Positions 36,808 through 45,571 of a stretch of DNA of 61,926 nucleotides are shown here, in pieces. Numbering within the stretch: position 1 is the stretch's first letter; each line of letters opens with the position of its first letter. The translations under genes and the position numbers were made by a program. The stretch is from Dulcicalothrix desertica PCC 7102 (GTDB lineage Bacteria; Cyanobacteriota; Cyanobacteriia; Cyanobacteriales; Nostocaceae), in NCBI RefSeq assembly GCF_003991905.1, contig NZ_RSCL01000042.1:1-61926 (forward strand). The letters are read 5' to 3'. Below the pieces are notes generated by a model. The model was not told the DNA's origin, made no database searches, and was given only the letters and a program-made list of their open reading frames with translations.

Positions 36808-36830
36808 ACCGACATTTTGCACTATCGTAG

Positions 36831-36847
36831 GGTCGTCACTGACGACC
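36831..36847 (+). repeat. Hairpin between DDAH-like and decarboxylase genes
   Basis: GGTCGTC-ACT-GACGACC is a perfect 7-bp stem with a three-base loop in the 77-bp gap. No T-run follows, so it is more likely an RNA-processing or stabilising hairpin, or a dispersed repeat, than a terminator. Confidence 0.55.
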
Positions 36848-36884
36848 TTACCCAAGCTAACAATAAATTACCAAAGGTTAAATC

Positions 36885-38144
36885 ATGGATATAAATATGA
36901 ATCAGGAATACTTTCCACATTTTTCTGATGTGCGTTCCCTTGTTAAAACTTTACAGCCAAATTACCCAGTTTATTGTGTAAGACCAAAGTTTATTCAGCA
37001 GACAGCAGAAAATTTTATCTCTCAATTTGCAGGGACTGTAATGTACGCAGTAAAATGTAACCCTCATCCACTTGTTTTAAACGCTTTATCTTCTGGTGGA
37101 ATCAAACAATTCGATGTAGCATCACAGTCAGAAATCGCGCAAATATTTAATACTTATCGCACTAGCCCGCATTTTATGCATCCTGTCAAGAATCGCGAAG
37201 CTATAAGAATTGCTTACTTCAAGTATGGAGTAAGGTACTATGCAGTTGACCATCTAGATGAGCTTGAGAAAATAGTTCAAGAAATAGGAACGGATCCTAA
37301 TGTTGTTATAGTGACACGTGTTAAGACTCCAGAATCTGATAGCTGTCTTTATCACCTTGCTAAAAAATTTGGAGCAGAACCAGAAGAAGCAGCTAAATTG
37401 ATGCAAACAACTGAAAAATATGGATTGAAAGCAGGTATTACTTTTCATGTCGGTTCTCAGTGTACTGACCCAAAACTTTACGGCAAAGCCCTAAATATTG
37501 TGGGCGAAGTGTTAGACTATGCTAATATAGAGCCAACGTGTGTTGATGTGGGAGGTGGATTTCCCGCAGCTTATCCAGGTACAAAGGTGGCGCCTTTGGA
37601 AAAATATATGCTGGAAATCAAAAATGGTTTAGATCGAATTAATTTAGCATCGTCCGTTCAAATCTTAGCAGAGCCTGGTCGCGCGTTAGTAGCATCTGGC
37701 TGTTCTTTAATAGTACAAGTGTTGCTGCGAAAGTCTAATCAACTTTACATCAACGATGGTATTTTCGGCGCCTTGTCTGAGTTACTAGACTCTGAGACTG
37801 TTTTATTATCCCAGCTAATTCGTCCAGATGATTCCGTTTCTGATGAGTTGGAGGAATTTTCTATATGTGGTGTTACTTGTGATTCGACTGATATGATACC
37901 ATGTAATTTTAAACTACCAAAAGACGTGCGTGAAGGAGATTGGATTGAAATCGATCAAGTGGGCGCGTATTCCAATGCATTATCAACACGGTTTAATGGT
38001 TTTTATTCTAAATCTTTTGCTTGTGTATATGACGAACCAATGAGCGTCTGCAGTAGTAAAAATAAAAATAAAAATAAAAATAATTTTTCCCGTCAAAAAA
38101 ATAAGTTGAAACAAATAAAAGAAATGAAAGAAATATGCATCTGA
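36885..38144 (+). CDS. Ornithine/arginine-type PLP decarboxylase (fold III)
   Basis: A group IV amino-acid decarboxylase (ornithine, lysine, diaminopimelate or arginine type). PLP Lys57 is in MYAVKCNPHP; FHVGSQ (His188), VDVGGGFP and LAEPGRALVA form the barrel's cofactor site; Cys332 and Asp333 (CGVTCDSTD) and GAYSNALSTRFNGF belong to the C-terminal domain. The CDSxD form is closest to ornithine/lysine decarboxylases. It probably makes a diamine (putrescine from the ornithine released by the amidinotransferase) or decarboxylates a guanidino amino acid. The last ~35 residues are Lys/Asn-rich and low-complexity, encoded partly by AAAAAT repeats. It overlaps the next gene by 10 bases. Confidence 0.88.
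   Translation: MDINMNQEYFPHFSDVRSLVKTLQPNYPVYCVRPKFIQQTAENFISQFAGTVMYAVKCNPHPLVLNALSSGGIKQFDVASQSEIAQIFNTYRTSPHFMHPVKNREAIRIAYFKYGVRYYAVDHLDELEKIVQEIGTDPNVVIVTRVKTPESDSCLYHLAKKFGAEPEEAAKLMQTTEKYGLKAGITFHVGSQCTDPKLYGKALNIVGEVLDYANIEPTCVDVGGGFPAAYPGTKVAPLEKYMLEIKNGLDRINLASSVQILAEPGRALVASGCSLIVQVLLRKSNQLYINDGIFGALSELLDSETVLLSQLIRPDDSVSDELEEFSICGVTCDSTDMIPCNFKLPKDVREGDWIEIDQVGAYSNALSTRFNGFYSKSFACVYDEPMSVCSSKNKNKNKNNFSRQKNKLKQIKEMKEICI
38058..38081 (+). repeat. AAAAAT x4 microsatellite at the decarboxylase 3' end
   Basis: Four AAAAAT units encode KNKNKNKN in the C-terminal tail. The unit is six bases, so length change stays in frame. Confidence 0.85.
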
Positions 38145-39112
38145 TTCCAGATTGGGAAACTGACCATGTCACTTTGGTATTACCAACAGTTTACATGGAC
38201 ATTTATAACGATTATCTTTGTGAACTTGAACTATTTTATGCTGATTTTTTAGTTGAGATATCAAAGTTCGATAAAGTTACTTGTATTGTCCCCAATCAAG
38301 CACATCGTGAAAAAATGTCACGGCTAAGTGGGGTAAATCCATCAATCTTTTACATTTCCTGTGTTAAAGATATTTGGTTAAGGGATTTTACCCCAGTTCA
38401 ACTAGATAAATGCTATGCCAAATTTATTTACAACCCTTCCTATTGTGCTAGTCATCTTAATGAAAGTACAGAACAATCATGTATGGAATATTTTAGGGTT
38501 GCCTCAGAAGGTAATGCTAATATAATACCTATAGATATATGCCTAGAGGGTGGTAATTTTATTTGTAACGGGCAAGGTACAGTAATTATGACAGAAAAGC
38601 TGTACTCTCGAAATAAAAGCAAATCTAGGGAAGAAATAGAAAGTTTACTAAAGAATAACCTGCCTATTGAAAAATTGGTAGTGATTCCTGTAGAGCCAGG
38701 TGATAGAACTGGACATATTGATGGCATGATCCGATGGCTTGATCGAGAACGAATTGTAATTAATGACTACAATTATGCGAATGTTCACTCGCGTAGATTT
38801 GTAGACAAATTACATGCATGTCTTGATAAGCATCTACCAAATGTTGAGAGAATTGAAATACCATACTGTCCTTCTCCTAATAAAACCTATGGTTGGTACA
38901 ATGCATCAGGAAATTATATAAATTTCTTAAGAACGAAAAATATGGTATACGTACCAATTTATGGTATCCCAGAGGATGAAGATGCTAAAGAAAAATATAG
39001 CCAAATATTTGGAAAACACGTATGCTTTTTAGATGCAAATGCAATCGCTAAATACGGAGGCGTATTTAATTGCATCACCATTACATATAAATCAGGACTT
39101 ATACCAATTTAA
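38135..39112 (+). CDS. Agmatine deiminase-family (PAD_porph) enzyme
   Basis: A 325-residue pentein of the agmatine deiminase/bacterial peptidylarginine deiminase family. Family landmarks are VKDIWLRDFTP (Asp84), LEGGNF (138-142), GHIDGMIRW (His194, Asp196) and a late catalytic Cys313 in YGGVFNCIT, where agmatine deiminases usually have GGG-I-H-C; the residue before Cys is Asn here, not His. Typical members convert agmatine to N-carbamoylputrescine. With the neighbouring decarboxylase and amidinotransferase it may process agmatine or a guanidino intermediate. The changed C-terminal motif leaves transfer instead of hydrolysis possible. It overlaps the decarboxylase gene, indicating one transcript. 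Confidence 0.85.
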   Translation: MHLIPDWETDHVTLVLPTVYMDIYNDYLCELELFYADFLVEISKFDKVTCIVPNQAHREKMSRLSGVNPSIFYISCVKDIWLRDFTPVQLDKCYAKFIYNPSYCASHLNESTEQSCMEYFRVASEGNANIIPIDICLEGGNFICNGQGTVIMTEKLYSRNKSKSREEIESLLKNNLPIEKLVVIPVEPGDRTGHIDGMIRWLDRERIVINDYNYANVHSRRFVDKLHACLDKHLPNVERIEIPYCPSPNKTYGWYNASGNYINFLRTKNMVYVPIYGIPEDEDAKEKYSQIFGKHVCFLDANAIAKYGGVFNCITITYKSGLIPI

Positions 39113-39143
39113 TATAAAGCTGCAATTAATAAAATCCCCCCAG

Positions 39144-39162
39144 CCCCCCTTAATAAGGGGGG
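39144..39162. repeat. G/C-run hairpin before the exporter genes
   Basis: CCCCCCTTAATAAGGGGGG forms a 6-bp G:C stem (extendable by two T:A pairs) in the 143-bp gap between the deiminase and exporter genes. CCCCTTATTAAGGGG-type hairpins are dispersed in cyanobacteria. It is not followed by a T-run. Confidence 0.55.
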
Positions 39163-39255
39163 AGTAAGAATAATAATGTGCATCTTCATGTAAAAATAGT
39201 GTTGGTTGCTCCCGTCCTGAAAGATTAGCAAGTGATCAGGTACTTAGAAAAACAT

Positions 39256-40272
39256 ATGAATAACATAGTTGAAGTTAACAACCTCGTTAAACATTATTAT
39301 GTACATGAGAAAGAAGCAGGGCTTAAAGGTAGCCTCAAATCTTTTTTTAATCGCAATAACAAAATTATCAAAGCTGTTGATAATATTTCTTTAAGAATTG
39401 CGCCAGGTGAAATAGTGGGTTTTTTAGGAAGCAACGGTTCTGGTAAAACAACAACGCTAAAAATGCTTTCTGGATTGCTACACCCAACTGAAGGTCAGAT
39501 AAAAGTTGCTGGTTTTACACCTAAGTATCGGCAGCATGGATTTTTAAGTTCAATTACCTTAGTAATGGGTCAAAAACAGCAACTAGACTGGGACTTGTGT
39601 GCCGAAGACTCATTTTTACTTCATCAAGCAATTTATGAAATTCCCGATCGTACCTATCGACGGCGAGTAGCAGAAATGACTGAGATGTTGGAGCTTAAAG
39701 GTCTTTTAAACAAGCAAGTGCGTAAGCTGTCATTGGGTGAACGCATGAAGTGTGAATTAGCTATAGCCTTGTTGCACCAGCCCAAAATAGTTTTTCTCGA
39801 TGAGCCAACTATTGGTTTAGATGTCAATATGCAACAGGCTGTACGTGAATTTATCGCTCAATACAACGAGTATTATGGTGCGACAATCATTCTGACCTCG
39901 CATTATATGGCAGACCTTACAGCCTTAGCCAAGCGTATTCTAGTCATTAACAGTGGGAAACTTATATTTGATGGAGATTTAAAAAGCTTTACAGAACAAA
40001 AAGCCCCTCACAAAGTGTTGAAGCTCCAGTTTATTGAGCCTCAACCAGCTCATATCTTGCGTCGATATGGCACTGTTCGCAGCCATGTTGCTAATATCGC
40101 AGAATTACTCGTCGAACACGTTGCAGTCACAAAGACAGCTGTAGAACTTCTGAAGAATCTTCCCGTCGCCGATATCAGTATCGAAGACATACCTATAGAA
40201 GAAGTTGTCCGTGAAGTATTCCGTAGTGGTCAAGTCAAACTGAAGCACAGTAATAATTTTGAAAAATCATGA
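39256..40272 (+). CDS. ABC exporter ATPase 1 (COG4586 type)
   Basis: A 338-residue ABC-2-type ATPase with Walker A GSNGSGKTTT, Q-loop region VMGQKQQLDWD, signature LSLGERMKCELA and Walker B KIVFLDEPTIGLD. The H-loop is in TSHYMADL. It matches the ATPase of the three-gene COG4586/COG4587/COG3694 exporter sets. A GTG at 39232 would add eight residues, but the ATG at 39256 fits the family start better. Its stop overlaps the next permease start (ATGA). It probably powers export of the cluster's lipopeptide. Confidence 0.93.
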   Translation: MNNIVEVNNLVKHYYVHEKEAGLKGSLKSFFNRNNKIIKAVDNISLRIAPGEIVGFLGSNGSGKTTTLKMLSGLLHPTEGQIKVAGFTPKYRQHGFLSSITLVMGQKQQLDWDLCAEDSFLLHQAIYEIPDRTYRRRVAEMTEMLELKGLLNKQVRKLSLGERMKCELAIALLHQPKIVFLDEPTIGLDVNMQQAVREFIAQYNEYYGATIILTSHYMADLTALAKRILVINSGKLIFDGDLKSFTEQKAPHKVLKLQFIEPQPAHILRRYGTVRSHVANIAELLVEHVAVTKTAVELLKNLPVADISIEDIPIEEVVREVFRSGQVKLKHSNNFEKS

Positions 40273-41060
40273 TGTATAAAATTTGGAAAGCTCGAGCTTT
40301 ATTAGTCAATGCTTTCTCAGAAGCTACTGCATATAGGGTAGAGGTCGTAATTTGGCTCATATCTGGTTTTCTGCCTTTAATAATGATGTTTATTTGGATG
40401 GGGCTAGCAGAATCTGGTCCGATGGGTGATTATAGTGCAAAAAATTTTGCCACGTACTTCTTAATGGTTTTTTTCGTTACTCAGACAGTCGAAGTATCGA
40501 CAATCCAAGATTTAAATAGTGACATTCGCTTAGGTTATATGTCATTTAAGTTACTACTGCCCCTTAATCCTTACTGGATGTATATGACAGCCAATTTAGG
40601 TGATCTGGTAGTACGTTTACCATTGCTTGTGCCATTTACACTAGCAGGCTTTTATATAGTAGGGGCATTATCTGACCTATCTATATTAAGCGTACTAGCA
40701 TTTATTCCAGCTCTTGTAGCAGCTTGGTTAATTCACTTTAACATGAGCTTTAATCTCGGTTTATTGGCATTCTGGATTGATAAAGCAGACGTTACCCACG
40801 AACTTCTTTATACCCTACAGCTTATTTTAGGTGGTGCATTAGCACCTTTAGCTCTTTTTCCAAAAGTTTTACTGTCTGTACTGGCTTACACGCCGTTCCC
40901 TTACGTTATAGATTTTCCCATAAATGTGATACTTGGATTGCACGGGGTAGAGTTGGTTGAAGGGTTTATAATTCAGATTTTTTGGGTTGTTGTTTTAACT
41001 GCGTTATATCGGTTACTTTGGCGTAAAGGTCTTCAGAAATATTCGGCGGTGGGTTCATGA
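40269..41060 (+). CDS. ABC exporter permease 1a (COG4587 type)
   Basis: A 263-residue integral membrane protein with about six hydrophobic segments, for example YRVEVVIWLISGFLPLIMMF near the N terminus and VLSVLAYTPFPYVIDFPINV later. It resembles the ABC2_membrane_6 permeases that pair with COG4586 ATPases. It overlaps both neighbouring genes by four bases, so the three are translationally coupled, and it would form the membrane channel with 41057-41842. Confidence 0.88.
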   Translation: MMYKIWKARALLVNAFSEATAYRVEVVIWLISGFLPLIMMFIWMGLAESGPMGDYSAKNFATYFLMVFFVTQTVEVSTIQDLNSDIRLGYMSFKLLLPLNPYWMYMTANLGDLVVRLPLLVPFTLAGFYIVGALSDLSILSVLAFIPALVAAWLIHFNMSFNLGLLAFWIDKADVTHELLYTLQLILGGALAPLALFPKVLLSVLAYTPFPYVIDFPINVILGLHGVELVEGFIIQIFWVVVLTALYRLLWRKGLQKYSAVGS

Positions 41061-41842
41061 AGCGTTATCTAAAATTTTTACAAATCTTCGTAGCTAATTC
41101 GTTAAAATTAGAAACTGAGTACCGAGTTCAATTTGTTTTAAGTGCCTTAAATTCTTTGGTGATTTTAAGTGCAGGTTTCATTGTTATTCAAGTAATGTTT
41201 AATCATACTAAGTCAGTAGGGGGATGGTCGTTCTATGAAACTTTAGCAATTTTAGGTGTCTTTATGATTATTGAGTCCTTCATAAATTGTGTGGTTGAAC
41301 CAAATCTGACTCAGATTCCTACAGACATCCATACAGGATATATGGATTTCAATTTACTTAAACCTGTAAATGGTCAGTTTTTAGTCTCTTTCTACCGCAT
41401 AAACATCTGGAGTATTCTAGACCTTTTTTTAGGAGTAGGAGTTTTAAGTTATAGCATGATTATCTTGGGAACAGCTAACATTAAAAATTTCCTATTATCA
41501 CTGATGTTACTTTTCTCCGGCGCCGTTATTATATATTCCGTTTGGTTTTTGCTTAGTATCACCTCCTTTTGGTTTGTAAAAGTCAGCCAAATTTCTGAGA
41601 TATTTTTGACCTTTTTTTCAGCAGGACGTTTTCCAGCTTCGGCTTATCCTCGTTGGGCACGCCTTTTCTTAACTTTTATAGTACCAATTGTTTTCGCCAC
41701 TACAGTCCCAGCTTCAGCAGCAGTAGGACGGCTAGATTGGAAAATGGCATTAGGAAGTTTGCTGCTCGCTGGAATCTTTTTGCTACTCAGCAATCTTGCT
41801 TGGCGTATAGCAGTAGCAAACTATACTAGTGCGAGTAGTTAA
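41057..41842 (+). CDS. ABC exporter permease 1b (COG3694 type)
   Basis: A 261-residue membrane protein with about six helices and the typical cytoplasmic turn DIHTGYMDFNLLKPVN that pairs with the ATPase. It is the second half of the heteromeric channel with 40269-41060, whose equivalent turn is DIRLGYMSFKLLLPLN. It ends 92 bp before the second exporter set. Confidence 0.88.
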   Translation: MKRYLKFLQIFVANSLKLETEYRVQFVLSALNSLVILSAGFIVIQVMFNHTKSVGGWSFYETLAILGVFMIIESFINCVVEPNLTQIPTDIHTGYMDFNLLKPVNGQFLVSFYRINIWSILDLFLGVGVLSYSMIILGTANIKNFLLSLMLLFSGAVIIYSVWFLLSITSFWFVKVSQISEIFLTFFSAGRFPASAYPRWARLFLTFIVPIVFATTVPASAAVGRLDWKMALGSLLLAGIFLLLSNLAWRIAVANYTSASS

Positions 41843-41934
41843 AAAGAAATACAATGGGATAGTAGTTACAAACTTTCTTGAATCATATAGTTTTAGCCAT
41901 AAAGTCATGCTATCTAGATACTAAATAGAGCAAT

Positions 41935-42723
41935 ATGTCCAGACAAATTAATTATTCTTCATCGAACCTAGGAACTTTTTTACTTGGCTTCATTCCCTTC
42001 TTTAATAAAGAGTTAAAAGAATGGAAGCGTAAAAAGTTCACAATTGCGATACTTGTATTAATTCCTTTGCTCACATCAATTGTGGCGAATGTGTCAACAA
42101 GTTTTATTGTAAAGCAATCGGATAAACCTCTCCCACCAACGGATTTAACGCAAGTTGCATCGAGCTATGGATTAAATTCTTTCTGGCTACTGCCTGTTAC
42201 AATTCTTTTATCAATTGGTTTAATCTCTAAAGAAGTAGATGCTGGTACAATTGCTTGGAATCTAAGTAAACCTCTATCGCGCAATGCTTTTTTACTGAGT
42301 AAGTGGTTAGTCACAACGCTTATGACCTGGTTAATTGCAGTTGTGACAGCAAATATAATTTCGTTAGTTGTAGCTGTTGTTAGTCTTAAATATACACCAC
42401 CAAGATTTAACGAAGTTATAATAGCAAATATGGCAGGTCTTTATTGTGTTGCTTTTTGGGTGTTAGTTTGTATAGTATTAGGTCTGCTATTTAAAAACCA
42501 ATCATCTATAGCTGCTGGCGCTTTAATGCTTGCGGTAGGTGGGTTTTTTATAAATATTGTGCCAAACAATAATTTAAGGTTATTTGCACCATATTACCCT
42601 AGTAATACTGTTGATTGGTTAGTTAGTTCACCGAGTATTCAAAAAGCGATAGCATCTTTTATATATGTTATCTTAATGGCAGTAATTGCCAAAGTTATTT
42701 TTGACAGCAAAGAATATTCTTAA
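41935..42723 (+). CDS. ABC exporter permease 2 (ABC-2 family)
   Basis: A 262-residue ABC-2 permease of a different subtype from the preceding pair. A cytoplasmic N-terminal amphipathic stretch (PFFNKELKEWKRKKFTIAIL) is followed by about six membrane helices, with SKEVDAGTIAWNLSKPLSR in the first cytoplasmic region as in NosY-like and DrrB-like permeases. It pairs with the ATPase starting at 42762, 38 bp downstream. Confidence 0.87.
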   Translation: MSRQINYSSSNLGTFLLGFIPFFNKELKEWKRKKFTIAILVLIPLLTSIVANVSTSFIVKQSDKPLPPTDLTQVASSYGLNSFWLLPVTILLSIGLISKEVDAGTIAWNLSKPLSRNAFLLSKWLVTTLMTWLIAVVTANIISLVVAVVSLKYTPPRFNEVIIANMAGLYCVAFWVLVCIVLGLLFKNQSSIAAGALMLAVGGFFINIVPNNNLRLFAPYYPSNTVDWLVSSPSIQKAIASFIYVILMAVIAKVIFDSKEYS

Positions 42724-42761
42724 CACCACATTCGTTTTGATTCTAACATTAAAAATTGGCA

Positions 42762-43691
42762 ATGACTTCTGCAATTTCAATCTCAAACCTTAGCAAAAAC
42801 TACGGCAAGCTCCAAGTAATCGACAATTTGAGCTTAGAAGTACCATTAGGCTCAGTATGCGGTTTTCTTGGACCCAATGGTGCAGGTAAAAGTACTACTA
42901 TTAAAATCTTGGTAGGATTGAGTAACCCAACTAGCGGTAGTGCAAATATTAACGGTGTTCCTGTGACAAAAACAGGTTTACATCGGCGCCACTTAGGTTA
43001 TGTAGCACAAGACCCACGCTTCTATGGTTGGATGACTGGGCGGGAAGTGTTAGAGTACGCTGCTAGTTATCACAGTAATGTTCCAAAATCACGTATTGAT
43101 AATTTGCTTGAACGAGTTGGTATAGCAGATGCAGCTAATCGTCGCTGTAGTAATTATTCGGGTGGTATGCGACAACGTTTAGGCATCGCTCAAGCTTTAG
43201 TTAGTAAACCTGCTGTGGTCATTTTAGATGAACCAGTATCTGCTATGGACCCAGTTGGACGTGCAGAAATTTTAGAACTAATGCGTGATTTAAGAGGAGA
43301 AACAACTGTTTTTTACTCTACTCACATTCTTGAAGATGTTGAACGTCTAAGCGACTATGTTGCAATTTTAAATCGAGGAAAACTTGTAAAAACCGCACCA
43401 ACTAAACAACTTTTGGGCAGCTACAGCAAAGGTGCCTTAAAAGTTGTTTTGAGAGGAGCAAACAATGTCATTACTAATAGCTTAAAACAAATTCCAGGTA
43501 TAAACAATGTAACAATAGCTGAACAGCACGGTGATGTTTGGACTTACAATGTACAAGCATCAGAAGAATGGGTAATGCAAATTCAGCGATTGATAACACG
43601 TTTTGCGGCAGAGCAAAATTTAACATTGATTAGAAATGAACCTTTAGAGATGTCGCTAGAGAAGATTTTCTTGCAATTAATCGAAGCATAA
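42762..43691 (+). CDS. ABC exporter ATPase 2 (CcmA/DrrA type)
   Basis: A 309-residue ATPase: Walker A GPNGAGKSTT, Q-loop GYVAQDPRFYGWMTG, signature YSGGMRQRLGIAQAL, Walker B AVVILDEPVSAMDPVG and H-loop YSTHILEDVE. The frame also allows a TTG start at 42756; the ATG at 42762 is preferred. The C-terminal ~90 residues form the extra domain typical of drug- and lipid-exporter ATPases. As last gene of the rightward arm it ends 59 bp before a terminator hairpin. Confidence 0.93.
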   Translation: MTSAISISNLSKNYGKLQVIDNLSLEVPLGSVCGFLGPNGAGKSTTIKILVGLSNPTSGSANINGVPVTKTGLHRRHLGYVAQDPRFYGWMTGREVLEYAASYHSNVPKSRIDNLLERVGIADAANRRCSNYSGGMRQRLGIAQALVSKPAVVILDEPVSAMDPVGRAEILELMRDLRGETTVFYSTHILEDVERLSDYVAILNRGKLVKTAPTKQLLGSYSKGALKVVLRGANNVITNSLKQIPGINNVTIAEQHGDVWTYNVQASEEWVMQIQRLITRFAAEQNLTLIRNEPLEMSLEKIFLQLIEA

Positions 43692-43750
43692 GTAAGCCCT
43701 AGGTATATGTCAGGTAGCTTGAGCCATCAACACCTTTAAAATTTAAAAAA

Positions 43751-43780
43751 CCTCTCCTTGCAGGAGAGGGGAATATTTTT
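43751..43780 (+). terminator. Rho-independent terminator after the exporter genes
   Basis: CCTCTCC-TTGCA-GGAGAGG (43751-43769) makes a 7-bp G:C-rich stem followed by GGAATATTTTT. It lies just after the last exporter gene and closes the rightward operon. Confidence 0.75.
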
Positions 43781-43988
43781 TACATATATACATGTATATG
43801 TTTATACCTACCAATTCGTGACAGCTAACTCCTGTTTTGAGTGATGCTTGGGCAATTTTATAACTTTGTTGTAACATTGCTATTATTTCGTTATCCCACA
43901 TAAGATTTAATTAAATCGCTGCCAAATTCGCCATGCATAAAATTGTACTTGTTTACTAAATTTGTACAAAACGTTTAACTAAGTGATT

Positions 43989-44414
43989 GTGTTATTTATC
44001 ACATGCTCTGATTCTCGTATTGACCCTTGTTTGATTACCCAAAGTCAAAAGGCGTGAATTATTTTTTGTTCGTAATATTGGTAATATTATACCTGCTTAC
44101 GGCGCCGCAATAGTGGAGAAGGTGCAGCTATTGAGTACGCAGTTGGTGCGTTAGGTATTAAAGATATAGTCATTTGTGGTCACTCACACTGCGGTTCAAT
44201 GAAAGGATTATTGCAAATAGGTAATTTAACTCAACAAATGTCATTAGTTTATGACTGGCTAAAAAATCACGCTGAGTCAACTCGTCGTTTGGTTATAGAT
44301 AACTATGAAGGTTGTTCTACTGAAAAACTACTACAAATCGCTATTGAGCAGAACGTACTAACGCAAATAGAGAATCTAGAAACATACCCAATTATCCGTA
44401 CCTTGCGAATTTAA
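43989..44414 (+). pseudogene. Beta-carbonic anhydrase, decayed
   Basis: Fragments of a beta-class carbonic anhydrase run through at least three frames. VLFITCSDSRIDPCLITQ carries the zinc Cys and the catalytic Asp-Arg pair. A shift near 44052 leads to ELFFVRNIGNIIPAYGA, and one missing base near 44110 shifts to GEGAAIEYAVGALGIKDIV and ICGHSHCGSMKG, which carries the zinc His and second Cys. The end (ENLETYPIIRTLRI, stop) lacks the usual last ~35 residues, and the N-terminal ~30 residues are also missing. It cannot make an active enzyme. Confidence 0.88.
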
Positions 44415-44431
44415 TTAAATCGGCACCAATT

Positions 44432-45571
44432 TTATAAGAGAAATGCTTCGTTAACTGCTGTATTTTCATAGCTGACTTCAATTTGAAATTGTTTACCAGG
44501 CGCCTCACTAAATTCTAATTGAATGACCTCCGAAGTTTGTCTTGCGATAACTTCCTGACTTTCGGATTCTGTTGTATTGGGATTAAGGATAACTTTTAAT
44601 TTTAAGCCAGATGGTAAATATTCTTCATGGTGAGGTATAACTTGTGCAAGTACTCCTTTTTCTTCGTTTTCGTCTTTAATGCTAATAACTAAGGCTATAG
44701 GTTTATTTTGCAGTACTATACCCAAATCAAATAATTTAGTGCGCGAAAGGGGAAAATTATTTGACACTTGAGTGCTTCTAACGTAACCCCAAGCGAAATT
44801 ATTGGAAATACCGTTCCAAATAGATTCTGTAGATTCCCAACCTTCTTCAAAAACTCCATTCCACCATTCACAAAGATTGACTAATGCGGTTTGCGTTGAA
44901 GCTTTTATAGTTTCTCTAAGTGTATTATTACTTGCTGCTACAGGTAATTGAATTGCAGATGGTGGTAAGAAGCGAGTGTACAGCAAGAGGTTATTTATCT
45001 CTCTATCAAATAAAGATAGTGGTAGTTGATAACTATCTGATAATAAAGATTCTAAATTTTGCCTTTGAAGGTATTTAAATAACTCGTCGTGCCGTACAAA
45101 TCCATGAATGTTTAATTGTTGTTCTTCTTCAAAAATTTCTATTAACACATAAAAATGAGCATGTTGAGATGAGTTAATAAGTTTTTTGGGTATAGTCGCA
45201 AGTTCGTCAAGTAAGTTATCGCAAATAATTAAGCAACAACTAAATTTATTACTCGTTAGGTAGAATATATTATCAAATGCTAGATTGTGATTGTTCTGAT
45301 TAATGGTGATATTTGGGTTTCTTTCTTTCAAGTATCTTTGGAAACCCTGAAATACTAATGTGTTTAGATATATTTGCCATTGGGTTATTCCTTTGGTCTT
45401 ATTGAAGTTAGTCTCGCAATTAAAGCGCGCTTGTTCAAAATCTTCTGTTTCTAACCAAACGACTCGTGGTAGAAATTGGTCTTTCATAATTAGTGTATTT
45501 AGGTTATAAAGAGTTGAAGTTTTCATTTTTGCTTCGTATTTATTATCTGATTTATTATTTAAGCAGTACAA
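44432..45571 (-). CDS. DUF1822 family protein (set A)
   Basis: A 379-residue protein of the cyanobacterial DUF1822 family, of unknown function. Recognisable parts are PRVVWLETEDFEQARFNCET near the N terminus, LVNLCEWWNGVFEEGWESTE in the middle and a C-terminal beta-rich part ending QIEVSYENTAVNEAFLL. No enzyme motif or membrane segment is seen. The start at 45571 overlaps the preceding gene by 13 bases; the ATG at 45526 (MKTSTLYNLN) is an alternative. It follows a sigma-like gene and a CHAT gene, and its paralogue at 55868-57058 sits in an equivalent set, so it probably works with them. Confidence 0.8.
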   Translation of the reverse strand: MYCLNNKSDNKYEAKMKTSTLYNLNTLIMKDQFLPRVVWLETEDFEQARFNCETNFNKTKGITQWQIYLNTLVFQGFQRYLKERNPNITINQNNHNLAFDNIFYLTSNKFSCCLIICDNLLDELATIPKKLINSSQHAHFYVLIEIFEEEQQLNIHGFVRHDELFKYLQRQNLESLLSDSYQLPLSLFDREINNLLLYTRFLPPSAIQLPVAASNNTLRETIKASTQTALVNLCEWWNGVFEEGWESTESIWNGISNNFAWGYVRSTQVSNNFPLSRTKLFDLGIVLQNKPIALVISIKDENEEKGVLAQVIPHHEEYLPSGLKLKVILNPNTTESESQEVIARQTSEVIQLEFSEAPGKQFQIEVSYENTAVNEAFLL

